Positions 1 through 6,230 of a DNA stretch of 6,951 bases are shown here, piece after piece. How positions within the stretch are numbered: position 1 is the first letter of the stretch; every line of letters begins with the position of its first letter. Position numbers and translations under genes: made by a program. Origin of the DNA: an uncultured Bacilli bacterium (GTDB taxonomy: Bacteria; Bacillota_I; Bacilli_A; RF39; UBA660); NCBI GenBank assembly GCA_944350395.1, contig CALVPA010000047.1, forward strand, positions 1 through 6,951, written 5' to 3'. Below the pieces are notes generated by a model, which worked only from the letters and a program-made list of their open reading frames with translations, was not told where the DNA came from and made no database searches.

Positions 1-806
1 TCTTTATCCGTTAGTACTGTCAAAATTTGTTTAGCGCGGTCTGGCCTATAATTAAACCAAATTAATGCGTCGCCATCTTCTATTTGAACTCCACCATTTA
101 ATAAAATCGGCTTTAAAAATTCGTCGGTCACATTTTCTCTATAGCAATCGTTTATCGCTTCGCATAAGTTTGATGCATTCTTACCTATTCCTTTTGTAAC
201 TGCATCAGAATATATTTTCGTCCTATCCCACTTTTTATCTCTATCCATCGCATAATATCTTCCGCACACATCCGATACATATCCTATACCGTAATTTTTA
301 AGTTTATCGTCTAGTTCTAAAATATAATTGCCAGCAACATTTGTCTTTGTATCTCTACCATCTGTAATCGCATGGACATATATTTTATCTACTCCCGATT
401 TTACTAATTCATCTATCAAATTTAGTATAAATTTAATGTGTGAGTGAATTCCGCCATCCGAACAAAGTGCCATGATGTGAACTGGTTTCTTATTTAACTT
501 TACATAATTAACTATATCTTGATAACTTTTATTATTCCTTATATCTCCTGATTTGAACATGTCATCTATCTGCATGAAGTTTTGTTTGACGAGTCTTCCA
601 GCACCTATTGTCATGTGTCCTACTTCACTATTTCCCATTTGATTTTTAGCTAGACCGACTGCTTCTTCAGACGCTAGAAGCTGCGAGTGAGGATAATCTT
701 CTAAGAGTTTGTTATAGGTGGGCATTTTAGCAAGTTTAGGACCATTTCCTAATAGTTCTTCCCTTATACCAAAACCGTCAAAAATTATAGTTAATACTTT
801 TTTCAT
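1..806 (-). CDS. gpmI: 2,3-bisphosphoglycerate-independent phosphoglycerate mutase, N-terminal part (partial)
   Basis: Interconverts 3-phosphoglycerate and 2-phosphoglycerate in cytosolic glycolysis, using two metal ions (usually Mn) and a phosphoserine intermediate. I translated 268 codons from the ATG at 806 to the left edge; the family is about 510 residues, so only the N-terminal half is present. Visible motifs: metal-binding DGFG at residues 10-13 (usually DGWG), the catalytic-serine motif GNSEVGH at 58-64 with Ser60, HSH at 121-123, TDGRDT at 148-153, GRYYAMDRD at 182-190, and RPDRA at 254-258. These cover much of the phosphatase-like start and the inserted transferase domain, with no frameshift. 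The start is supported by the perfect family N-terminus and a modest ribosome binding site (GGTGA, 812-816, 5 nt before the ATG). It is transcribed divergently from the exported-protein gene at 986. It looks like an ordinary housekeeping gene bordering the more unusual region. Confidence 0.96.
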   Translation of the reverse strand, partial: MKKVLTIIFDGFGIREELLGNGPKLAKMPTYNKLLEDYPHSQLLASEEAVGLAKNQMGNSEVGHMTIGAGRLVKQNFMQIDDMFKSGDIRNNKSYQDIVNYVKLNKKPVHIMALCSDGGIHSHIKFILNLIDELVKSGVDKIYVHAITDGRDTKTNVAGNYILELDDKLKNYGIGYVSDVCGRYYAMDRDKKWDRTKIYSDAVTKGIGKNASNLCEAINDCYRENVTDEFLKPILLNGGVQIEDGDALIWFNYRPDRAKQILTVLTDK

Positions 807-822
807 ACTAGTCACCACAATA

Positions 823-851
823 ATTGTAACATAAAAGTTTTATACTTTAAA
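823..851 (-). promoter_or_regulatory. gpmI: Possible sigma-A promoter for gpmI
   Basis: On the minus strand there is a -10-like TACAAT (828-823) preceded at exactly 17 nt by TTTAAA (851-846), which matches the -35 consensus at 4 of 6 positions. Transcription would start near 815-817, giving a very short leader before the ATG at 806 that would hold little more than the GGTGA ribosome binding site. The -35 is weak and the region is AT-rich, so this is a best guess rather than a clear promoter. Confidence 0.35.
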
Positions 852-874
852 GTTTTAATCCTTTTATTTGTGTA

Positions 875-946
875 TTCGACACAATTTACACATATTATGT
901 AAAATTAGACAAACTTTACAGTTTTTAGTTGTCGAAATATGTCAAA
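875..946. promoter_or_regulatory. Cluster of Spo0A-box-like sites (0A boxes) between divergent genes
   Basis: The consensus 0A box is TGTCGAA. Two perfect copies are present: 875-881 (minus strand, read TTCGACA on plus) and 930-936 (plus strand). Two one-mismatch copies lie at 905-911 (TTAGACA, minus orientation) and 940-946 (TGTCAAA, plus orientation). The sites at 930 and 940 are in tandem at a 10-bp step, about one helical turn, which is the spacing known for paired Spo0A binding. The perfect box at 930 overlaps the -35 region of the promoter for the gene at 986, as in Spo0A-activated sigma-A promoters. By eye I found no other perfect TGTCGAA on either strand in the window. Whether the host encodes Spo0A cannot be seen here. 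Confidence 0.5.
885..903. repeat. Inverted repeat TTTACA-N7-TGTAAA
   Basis: Perfect 6-bp arms (885-890 and 898-903) flank a 7-nt centre in the divergent intergenic region. Further copies of the half-site occur at 915-920 (TTTACA) and 964-969 (TGTAAA). It could be an operator for a dimeric repressor, but such AT-rich palindromes also arise by chance and the arms are short. Confidence 0.25.
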
Positions 947-958
947 TATAAGTATAAT
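929..958 (+). promoter_or_regulatory. Sigma-A-type promoter of the exported-protein gene at 986
   Basis: A perfect -10 TATAAT lies at 953-958. Eighteen nt upstream is a poor -35, TTGTCG (929-934, 4 of 6 matches), which overlaps the perfect Spo0A-type box at 930-936. A weak -35 covered by an activator site is the layout expected of an activator-dependent promoter. Transcription should begin near 965, leaving a leader of about 20 nt that carries the ribosome binding site GAGAGGAG (971-978). This placement shows that translation cannot begin at the in-frame TTG at 929. Confidence 0.65.
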
Positions 959-985
959 AGAAGTGTAAAAGAGAGGAGTAAACGT

Positions 986-1612
986 ATGGGAAAAAAATTG
1001 AGAATTTTATTGGTTTTGGTTTCTTTATCATTGACTTTGGGACTGATGAGTAATACTTACTCGAGATATGTAGCAGATGCTAATGAAGATATCAAAATGC
1101 TATTTGCAAAATGGCAAATACTAGTCAATAATACAGACATTACAAATAGTTCGACGTCTTCTATCGACCTTACACCAGTATTAGAAGAAAATGAAAACAT
1201 CTCTGAAAATACGATTGCTCCATCATCGAAAGGTTATTTCGATATTGATATTGACCCATCTAATGTCGACGTATCATTTAATTACACAGTTTCACTAAAC
1301 GTTCTAAATGAAGATATGCCAGATTTGATGATTGCTAAATATTCACTCTTAGATGAAAATTACATCGAAGGGGATGAAATAGAAATAAATGAACTAAGTG
1401 GTAACACTATTACTGGAACATTAAATTATAACAACGCAATAGAGAATTTCAAGTTTGAACCTTTTACTATAAGAATATATTTTGAATGGTACGAGGGAGA
1501 AAGCGAAAATATGAACGATGAAGCAGATTCTAAAGTTGGATCTAATGCAGCATTAAATGATAGTTCATTAGAAATAAATGCTCAAGTACACTTCGAACAA
1601 AAGTTAGATTAA
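986..1612 (+). CDS. Exported TasA/camelysin-like protein, likely SipW-type signal peptidase substrate
   Basis: A 208-residue secreted or surface protein of unknown exact role. The N-terminus has a short basic start (MGKKLR), a hydrophobic stretch at residues 7-22, then SNTYSRYVADA, followed by the FAKWQILVNNTDIT block (40-53). This arrangement is typical of Bacillota proteins exported with the alternative SipW-processed signal. The rest is predicted beta-rich, acidic and Asn/Ser-rich, with no cysteine. Near the C-terminus an EWYEGESENMNDEADSKVG block (168-185) resembles the conserved W-acidic-D-G block of such fibre or pilin-like proteins. The start at 986 is chosen over a TTG at 929 because GAGAGGAG lies 7 nt upstream and the promoter lies between the two. 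It is transcribed alone, convergent with the operon that carries the signal peptidase. It may form surface fibres like TasA, but sequence similarity to TasA itself was not established here. Confidence 0.75.
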   Translation: MGKKLRILLVLVSLSLTLGLMSNTYSRYVADANEDIKMLFAKWQILVNNTDITNSSTSSIDLTPVLEENENISENTIAPSSKGYFDIDIDPSNVDVSFNYTVSLNVLNEDMPDLMIAKYSLLDENYIEGDEIEINELSGNTITGTLNYNNAIENFKFEPFTIRIYFEWYEGESENMNDEADSKVGSNAALNDSSLEINAQVHFEQKLD

Positions 1613-1644
1613 AACTTCTTAATTACATTTCACTATTATTTTAT

Positions 1645-1666
1645 GAGAGTTGCAAGACTCTTTTTT
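1645..1666 (+). terminator. Rho-independent terminator of the exported-protein gene
   Basis: A 7-bp stem (1645-1651 with 1656-1662, including two G-T pairs) closes a GCAA tetraloop of GNRA type and is followed by a T-run (1663-1666, continuing the Ts of the stem). It lies 32 nt after the TAA at 1612. Only the plus-strand orientation has a T-tract, so it serves the plus-strand gene. Confidence 0.75.
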
Positions 1667-1692
1667 ATTGCAAAAATTTGAATTTATGGAAC

Positions 1693-1717
1693 AAAAAAAG
1701 CAGTATTTTCTGCTTTT
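1693..1717 (-). terminator. Rho-independent terminator of the minus-strand operon
   Basis: Read on the minus strand, an 8-bp perfect stem AAAAGCAG (1717-1710) and CTGCTTTT (1703-1696) with a 6-nt loop is followed by more Ts (1695-1693). The first stem bases are the last two of the TAA stop codon (1718-1716) of the 405-residue gene, so the hairpin starts inside the stop codon. It marks the end of the five-gene operon. Being A-flanked on the other side, it could also work weakly on plus-strand transcripts. Confidence 0.8.
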
Positions 1718-2933
1718 ATATCTCGAGATTTGATTTACTTGCGATTATAACTGGAATAACGCTACAAGCTGTCGTTTTATCTTCTCCATAAATGATAGAA
1801 TTTGTATCATCCATTTTCTTTAAGGCATATGATCTGCTAGAGTCATATTCGCTATTTAGCCAAAAACATTTACTGCTATTTAGAAATGAGAATCTATCAT
1901 TTAAAAATTTAAAATAACCGTTATATGGGACAACTCTTTGCATCTCAGTATTTACTCTAGTATCATATTTAAGATTTCCCAAAATTGCATCGGACAAGCC
2001 TTCTCTTACAGTCTTAGTATTCACTACGTCAGTAGATACTATCTTTAAAAGGTCCTCTGCCGTAAGTGGTCTAGTGCTCACATTCCACGAAGATATCTCA
2101 TTTGATAATAGACTATTATATTCGTCATATGTTCCAGTACCATAATTTCTATAAAGCGCAGGAATAAGTTCTACTTCGGAATCACCTATTTTGTTATCGA
2201 TGTCTAAAACACTTGTCTTAATGCATGTATCGCTGAGTTCGGTACATCTCTTATTGAGGCTTACATCGTATAAAATAGTATCGCCTAAATTATAGTTTAT
2301 ATCTATCGAATCGTTATCTGTTATAAATTGTTCAGCTTTTACATTTATTACTACTTTTAACGATGCTTCGATTTCATAATTATTATCTGCATCGTACTTT
2401 TCTTTTTCCTTTTTTTGAAATTCGTAGGCTTTTGCTCCCCACTCGCTATCTGTTTCATCATCTCCAGAATCTAATGGCCACGATACGGAGAAATTAAGTT
2501 TACTAACTCCATCTTTTGCAAGTGCATACTTTTTATCTAGTTCTATATTTATGTGGAATGGATAGTTATGCGCTAATTCATCTTCTACTTTTTCTAAATC
2601 TGTAACAGTATCTAAGCTCTCATCTAAAATTCTTGCAGAAGATATAGAATAAGATATCTGAGCATCCGAATCTCCCAAATTCTTTATAGCAACCGATTCG
2701 TTTATCGGTTCCATTCCAGGATATATATCTGCTAGTGATATTACTATATCGTTAGAAACTGCTTCATTATTTTTTTCAAATTCTATATACCAAGCTTTTA
2801 CATCGATATCTGTAGATACTTTGCCGAGGCCGCTGTACGCAAACCAAGCAAGCGTAATCGAGACAAAAGAAACAGCGATAAAAAATATTGACATTATATT
2901 CAATTTCAAATATGTTTTATATTTTTTATCCAT
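1716..2933 (-). CDS. Exported protein with SipW-type signal; C-terminal FGE/DUF6273-like region
   Basis: A 405-residue secreted or membrane-anchored surface protein. It has a basic start (MDKKYKTYLK), a hydrophobic segment at residues 13-30 and the ITLAWFAYSGLG block (26-37), typical of substrates of SipW-type peptidases; cleavage may follow the AWFA. Residues 40-200 are a beta-rich TasA/camelysin-like module with DVKAWYIEF (44-52) and the block SGDDETDSEWGAKAYEF (156-172), similar in type to one in the 208-residue protein at 986. The C-terminal half holds four cysteines (230, 237, 356, 390), which could form disulfides outside the cell, and a CFWLNSEYDSS...SVIPVI pattern (356-396) that resembles formylglycine-enzyme/DUF6273-type modules (weak). 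It is the last gene of the operon, directly after the signal peptidase, with a strong ribosome binding site GAGGTGG (2947-2941) 7 nt before its ATG. Likely the cognate client of that peptidase; its function is unknown. Confidence 0.75.
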   Translation of the reverse strand: MDKKYKTYLKLNIMSIFFIAVSFVSITLAWFAYSGLGKVSTDIDVKAWYIEFEKNNEAVSNDIVISLADIYPGMEPINESVAIKNLGDSDAQISYSISSARILDESLDTVTDLEKVEDELAHNYPFHINIELDKKYALAKDGVSKLNFSVSWPLDSGDDETDSEWGAKAYEFQKKEKEKYDADNNYEIEASLKVVINVKAEQFITDNDSIDINYNLGDTILYDVSLNKRCTELSDTCIKTSVLDIDNKIGDSEVELIPALYRNYGTGTYDEYNSLLSNEISSWNVSTRPLTAEDLLKIVSTDVVNTKTVREGLSDAILGNLKYDTRVNTEMQRVVPYNGYFKFLNDRFSFLNSSKCFWLNSEYDSSRSYALKKMDDTNSIIYGEDKTTACSVIPVIIASKSNLEI

Positions 2934-2951
2934 TGCTATTCCACCTCATTT

Positions 2952-3521
2952 TCAATTTAGTTTATTTCTTTTTTCTTCCTCTTTAGCTAATAAGAATGAA
3001 ATTATTTCTGAACCTATTATATAAAATAATGGCAATACTACGAATAAGAATAATCCATAGCTAGTACCTATTACTTTATGGATGAAAGACAATACCACAG
3101 ATTTGTGAATTACGACCCCGTATAATTGTCTTTCATAAACTAGAGGGTCCTCTACTAAGTTGGTTAATCCTTTGGTGTGAAATATTAAATTTTCATCTGC
3201 ATCTTTATCGATTTCTACTACTTGATGGGTTATAACCATATCTTTGAACGTACCTTTTTCACCCAAGTAACTTATCGTATCTCCGACTTTTACGTCTTCT
3301 GGTTCGACTTGTTTAGATATCAATATGTCACCGATTTCATATTTAGGAGCCATACTTCCGGATGCTACTGAAAACAAGCGGTAGTTGAAAAAGGATATTT
3401 TATTATTGCTGAATCTTTGGAGACATACTACTAACAAAAACAGTAATACGAATACAAATACTACTATGTTCAATATTTTCTTTATGATTTTTAATACTTT
3501 GTTATTTCTAAGTTTTTCCAT
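2952..3521 (-). CDS. sipW: SipW-like (ER-type, Ser-His) signal peptidase I
   Basis: A 189-residue membrane peptidase that removes signal peptides on the outer face of the cytoplasmic membrane. An N-terminal membrane helix (residues 18-35) is followed by the catalytic-serine box SVASGSMAPKYEIGD (51-65; Ser56), the box GDTISY (80-85), and VITHQVVEI (96-104) in which His99 replaces the Lys of usual bacterial enzymes. This is the hallmark of the archaeal/ER-type, SipW class. A second membrane helix (about 154-176) ends in a charged cytosolic tail. The usual TKGDxN box reads TKGLTN (117-121), so its Asp is missing; Asp125 in EDP may take its place. The gene begins 8 nt after the DUF2357 gene with only a weak ribosome binding site, suggesting translational coupling, and is followed by its probable substrate. 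It ends in TGA. The symbol denotes the class, not proven orthology with Bacillus sipW. Confidence 0.9.
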   Translation of the reverse strand: MEKLRNNKVLKIIKKILNIVVFVFVLLFLLVVCLQRFSNNKISFFNYRLFSVASGSMAPKYEIGDILISKQVEPEDVKVGDTISYLGEKGTFKDMVITHQVVEIDKDADENLIFHTKGLTNLVEDPLVYERQLYGVVIHKSVVLSFIHKVIGTSYGLFLFVVLPLFYIIGSEIISFLLAKEEEKRNKLN

Positions 3522-3529
3522 TTAAACCA

Positions 3530-4666
3530 CTACAAGTTTTCTTGTATCCTTTCTAAATAATCTTCCATCGCATTTTTAAATTTCTTTTTGACGTCGTCTA
3601 TTCCGACTAACCTTTCGTTCTTATCATTTTTGATCTCTTTAGCGATTAAACTAAGTAATTCTTCATTCGTTATATCTAGACCAGTACTCTTTAAAAGGGC
3701 AATTATTCTTCTTATCTCTTCTGTTATAAGTACACTGGCACATTTTGCAAGTTCTTTCTTTTGTTCTCTTTTCTTAGTCGAAACAATCGAACTGAGTACG
3801 AAGTAATCTATCAAGAATGAGTGATCTAAAAAACCTTTTAAAACGTCACTACTGTTATCACTATTTAAATTTTCTTCCTTTTCATCGTCGTCTTCTTCGT
3901 ACTTATATAAGAACTCCCATAGTTTAACTGCTACTTGGAAATTAGGATTTTTAAGTATGATATTAGTCTTTTTTATCGGAGGATTTATGAATGAGACGTG
4001 AGCTTTATCCAAAGCCTTTACCATTTCACTCTTTTCCCAACTAGATACATATTCTTTTACACGTTTGAGTCTAGCCTTGATAGATTTAATCTTATCTTTA
4101 ATGTCTTTATCTATTTTTTGAGAAGGTAATGTTTCTGTATATACTTTTAGTTCCACTTTTACCTTCTCTTCAGTAGTCAAAGTATTTCCACTATATTCTA
4201 AGTACTTTTCATCACTGAGTTCAAAGTTATTTAACATCTTTTCTTTTTCATATAAAAACTTTGAAAGTTTAGATAGTAAAGTATAGAGAAATCTATTTTC
4301 ATATATATTAAAAGTTTCTTCATTTCTAATATCTAGTATTTTAGATGGTTCGACGCTATCTGTCTTTTTATCGTATTTGTTTATATATTCAGAATGCCTA
4401 GCCAAATCTTTTATACTTGACACGTTTATTCTTTTAGATCTCTCTATTTTTTCTACATTTTCTTCTTGTATGAGAGCAATTTTTGCATTTCTATAAATGA
4501 TATCTAGAAATGGACAAGAATATTCGATTATATCTAACCAATCTGTCGAGAGCAAATCACTAGAATAGTCTGACTTATAGGCCATGGCCGATTCTATATT
4601 TTTTAAAAATGCACTACTTTTTTCTTTAGCATTTTCATTTACTAAAAAGTTATAAGTTTCAGCCAT
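3530..4666 (-). CDS. DUF2357-family protein (McrC-like partner of the McrB-type NTPase), no nuclease domain seen
   Basis: A 378-residue cytosolic protein, largely helical. Family features of DUF2357 are visible in order: INVSSIKDLARHSEYI (80-95), VEPSKIL (105-111), the signature RNEETFNIYENRFLYTLL (114-131) and the TNIILKNPNFQVAVKLWEFL block (234-253). DUF2357 proteins commonly sit beside McrB-type AAA+ NTPases and often carry a C-terminal PD-(D/E)XK nuclease. Here the C-terminal part (275-378) is helical and charged, and I see no D...(D/E)xK active site. An acidic linker (257-274) separates the conserved part from this tail. The start is supported by AGGAGA (4680-4675), 8 nt before the ATG. 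It follows the NTPase gene by 17 nt and precedes the signal peptidase by 8 nt. By analogy to McrC it could be a partner that binds or stimulates the NTPase ring, but its role in this setting is unknown. Confidence 0.75.
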   Translation of the reverse strand: MAETYNFLVNENAKEKSSAFLKNIESAMAYKSDYSSDLLSTDWLDIIEYSCPFLDIIYRNAKIALIQEENVEKIERSKRINVSSIKDLARHSEYINKYDKKTDSVEPSKILDIRNEETFNIYENRFLYTLLSKLSKFLYEKEKMLNNFELSDEKYLEYSGNTLTTEEKVKVELKVYTETLPSQKIDKDIKDKIKSIKARLKRVKEYVSSWEKSEMVKALDKAHVSFINPPIKKTNIILKNPNFQVAVKLWEFLYKYEEDDDEKEENLNSDNSSDVLKGFLDHSFLIDYFVLSSIVSTKKREQKKELAKCASVLITEEIRRIIALLKSTGLDITNEELLSLIAKEIKNDKNERLVGIDDVKKKFKNAMEDYLERIQENL

Positions 4667-4683
4667 ATCTCTTATCTCCTATT

Positions 4684-6213
4684 CTATATACTCTTTTTTA
4701 ATGTCTCTAAGTATGCAATACATTCTTTCATGACATCTTTTCCAAACTTCTTATTTAAGAATGAAATGAATGGATTTATCTCATCACGAATGAGCGCTAC
4801 ACTTAACTGATCAAATTTTCTCAAAATCTTTTTAGCGACGAAATAGTCTATCGCTTCTATCTCTTTACCGCCACATGCGACGTAAACTGGAACGAATGTG
4901 TTTAACTGTTTCATAATACGATTACCGAATGCTATGCGGAAGTGTTCTATTACATAATTGTCTATGTCGGTTACTTGCGAAAGTCCTTTTTCAGATAGTG
5001 GATATTTTTCTTCTGCTTCTCTGAATAGTGACTCTAAGAAACTGGCATTTATTTCGACTGCCTCTTGTTCACGACACTTAAACGCATCTACTTTCGTATT
5101 TATATCGATTGGCATAGCACGGTCGTATACCTTATCAGTAACCATAAACGTCGAGTCATCATTGTTTATAGTTCCTATATACCAAAGATTTCCAGGTATT
5201 TGAATTTTACCGTTTACAAGTTTCTCTGGATCGTTTGGCCATGAACTAGGAACTAAATCTACTATCCACTCACTTCTATCTGGCATTTCTAGCATGGATA
5301 ATAGATCTGCAAAATAATATTCAACACGCGCTAAGTTCATCTCATCCAATATAATAGTGTGAACATCGTCGTCGAACGAAGCATTATAAATCTCTGTAAG
5401 AGCTTTTGTCTCGTTGAATTTCTTTGTAAATTCGTTAAAGTATCCTAAGAAATCCGATTTATCACGCCACGATGGCTCAACAGATGAAACGCACGAATCC
5501 ATTTTAACGAATTTACCCCAAGCATAGGCAAGAGATGTCTTACCTGTACCAGATATACCTTGTAATATGATCAGTTTACCACAGGCTAGACCAGCCAAAA
5601 AAGGTCTAAGAATTGTAAAGTCGTAATATAGGTGCAACTGTGATGCTGAGAAGCATCTGAAATCATCTATTAATTCATTTAAAGTAAAGTTGTTATCGTA
5701 TTTCTTAATTTTATAATTTTTACGAGCTTCGTCGATAGCACAAAGTCTTGGAAATCTGATACCTTGTTGTGCTGGATCTTCTTCTTCAGCATCAGATTTA
5801 GCCTCTTCTTCTTCGCCTTCACCATTAGGATTTAATCCGAGCTGAGACACTTTCATTGCCATTATTTCGTCTTTTTCTTTCATAAGTTTTTGTACTTTAT
5901 CGTTTAAGTTTCCGATTTCGTTTAACAACTCTTCTTTACTCATGTTGTTACTAACGCTTCTAAATATCTTTTTTATGAGAAGAATGATTAAAAAGACAAT
6001 TATTAGTACCACTATTACCAAAAATAGTACTGCTACTCCAACTAAAATCTTCTCTCCACCGCTAAAGTTTCCCTTATAACTGTCTATTATTTTGGCATAT
6101 TCGCTGAAATCGAACATTTCCCCTATACCTTTAAAAAGTCCTTTAAACGCTCCAAAAAATCCGTCAAAAAATACTGAAATAAATTCGTAAAAAAATCTTA
6201 AAAATGTATTCAT
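4684..6213 (-). CDS. Membrane-anchored McrB-type AAA+ NTPase
   Basis: A 509-residue NTPase. Residues 1-35 form a Phe/Gly-rich, probably amphipathic stretch; 55-82 is a strong membrane helix ending in KKIF; 92-120 is a likely coiled coil; 131-147 is an acidic linker. The AAA+ domain (about 200-400) has Walker A GISGTGKTS (219-227), Walker B TIILDEMNLARVEYYFAD (286-303; Asp290 and Glu291), the McrB-like sensor block GTINNDDS (347-354) and DKVYDRA (360-366), whose Arg365 is a candidate arginine finger. The DEMNLARVEYYFAD motif places it in the McrB/MoxR-like branch. E. coli McrB is soluble and has an N-terminal DNA-binding domain; here a membrane anchor takes that place, with the NTPase on the long, presumably cytosolic side. 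The ribosome binding site GGGGGAG (6229-6223) supports the ATG at 6213. It is followed 17 nt later by the DUF2357 gene, its likely partner. Nucleotide preference (ATP or GTP) cannot be read from the sequence. Confidence 0.88.
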   Translation of the reverse strand: MNTFLRFFYEFISVFFDGFFGAFKGLFKGIGEMFDFSEYAKIIDSYKGNFSGGEKILVGVAVLFLVIVVLIIVFLIILLIKKIFRSVSNNMSKEELLNEIGNLNDKVQKLMKEKDEIMAMKVSQLGLNPNGEGEEEEAKSDAEEEDPAQQGIRFPRLCAIDEARKNYKIKKYDNNFTLNELIDDFRCFSASQLHLYYDFTILRPFLAGLACGKLIILQGISGTGKTSLAYAWGKFVKMDSCVSSVEPSWRDKSDFLGYFNEFTKKFNETKALTEIYNASFDDDVHTIILDEMNLARVEYYFADLLSMLEMPDRSEWIVDLVPSSWPNDPEKLVNGKIQIPGNLWYIGTINNDDSTFMVTDKVYDRAMPIDINTKVDAFKCREQEAVEINASFLESLFREAEEKYPLSEKGLSQVTDIDNYVIEHFRIAFGNRIMKQLNTFVPVYVACGGKEIEAIDYFVAKKILRKFDQLSVALIRDEINPFISFLNKKFGKDVMKECIAYLETLKKSI

Positions 6214-6230
6214 CTTACTACACTCCCCCG

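Noticed and set aside
917..945. Perfect TTGACA on the minus strand (945-940) as a gpmI -35 element
   Set aside because: No -10-like hexamer lies 16-18 nt downstream (ACTGTA at 17 nt), and it overlaps the opposing promoter.
2821..3024. Plus-strand open frame of 67 codons
   Set aside because: It lies opposite the start of the 405-residue gene and the end of the signal peptidase gene, both well supported, and has no recognisable product.
3588..3806. Plus-strand open frame of 72 codons
   Set aside because: Antisense to the conserved-family DUF2357 gene; Ser/Leu-rich translation is typical of a shadow frame.
4958..5203. Plus-strand open frame of 81 codons
   Set aside because: Antisense to the AAA+ domain of the NTPase, no family features.
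3530..6213. McrBC-type restriction system
   Set aside because: The McrB-like protein is membrane-anchored with no DNA-binding N-terminal domain, and the partner shows no nuclease motif; a DNA-cleaving system is not supported, though a defence role by another mechanism cannot be excluded.
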